Below, one piece after another: positions 63,836-64,000 of a stretch of DNA of 64,000 nt. This stretch comes from an uncultured Alphaproteobacteria bacterium (GTDB lineage Bacteria; Pseudomonadota; Alphaproteobacteria; Rhodobacterales; Rhodobacteraceae): contig CACMAH010000003.1 in NCBI GenBank assembly GCA_902611605.1, positions 1 to 64,000 on the forward strand, written 5' to 3'. Positions within the stretch are counted from its first letter, which is position 1; each line of letters starts with the position of its first letter. Under the pieces are notes generated by a model that was given only the letters and a program-made list of their open reading frames with translations, searched no databases and was not told the DNA's origin. The position numbers and the translations under genes were made by a program.

Positions 63836-64000
63836 TAACCTACTAAAAAAAGAGTACTTAGAGTTTTTTTATTATGAAGTTTTCTATTGTAAAACAAATT
63901 GGTTTAGATAATATTTTTTCTTAACCGTATTCCTTTATTAAATAAAAGTTGAGGACTTTAAAACAATGTGTCAAAAACACTTTATTTGCACACTTACATT
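63836..64000. other. window end without recognised features
   Basis: AT-rich sequence after the last repeat; no supported frame. Confidence 0.3.

Overview
The window is AT-rich DNA from a bacterium, most likely a pelagic marine alphaproteobacterium. The evidence is an adjacent psd-pssA pair of alphaproteobacterial type, a DMSP lyase of the DddQ/DddL cupin family, DmdA/GcvT-like methyltransferases, a DUF898-M48 pair and an Anbu operon. I cannot place it to genus. No complete tRNA or rRNA gene, CRISPR array or intact transposase was found.

Positions 1-25,000 look like a mostly ordinary chromosome of small operons and single genes: a partial GcvT-family gene, a BLUF photoreceptor, two DMT exporters, a B12-type binding protein, a MaoC dehydratase, a nitroreductase, a periplasmic 5'-nucleotidase, a creatininase-family hydrolase, a GMC oxidoreductase with an aldehyde dehydrogenase, the phosphatidylethanolamine pathway (psd, pssA), a DmdA-like gene, and a DUF898-M48 pair. 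A GC-rich M28-like peptidase gene at 23.1-24.2 kb stands out as imported.

Positions 24,300-64,000 are organised differently. One to five genes at a time are separated by copies of one dispersed repeat, always in the same (+) orientation although the genes point both ways. I count about 20 copies, full or partial, plus weak ones near 14.6 and 17.9 kb. Each full copy has a left half (containing TGTGAGCAGTAGTACTTGCT), a central core (GGTTTTTGGGG) and a right half that folds as a hairpin (around AAGGATATGTCTTAGGGGTG). Partial copies consistently break at the core. At 61.5 kb a left half runs into the 3' half of a tRNA-Pro gene; at 26.3 kb a tRNA-Gln 5' half stops at the same TTTTTGG. Six long copies carry, about 300 bp after the core on the opposite strand, the last 25-40 codons of a tyrosine recombinase, beginning near its catalytic Tyr. 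I read the repeats as attachment-site scars of integrative elements whose integrases were lost: an integron-like archipelago of accessory genes in which the sites derive from tRNA anticodon-loop targets. This is the candidate undescribed system.

Cargo between the repeats includes a DMSP lyase, a secreted metzincin, GFA-type zinc proteins, a GYD protein and other small ferredoxin-like-fold proteins, an M32 carboxypeptidase, ArfB, a fasciclin protein, FMN-binding PPOX proteins with a GAF-cyclase, three more class III cyclases, a cobalt-type nitrile hydratase with activator, a methyl-transfer cluster (GcvT-like, homocysteine methyltransferase), the complete Anbu/ATP-grasp/alpha-E/transglutaminase operon, a CPA2 antiporter, a mutarotase-like protein, a cysteine-synthase-family enzyme and an atypical SDR. 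Broken genes (SnoaL-like, a yajQ fragment) lie at repeat boundaries, as expected of a region with frequent gene turnover.
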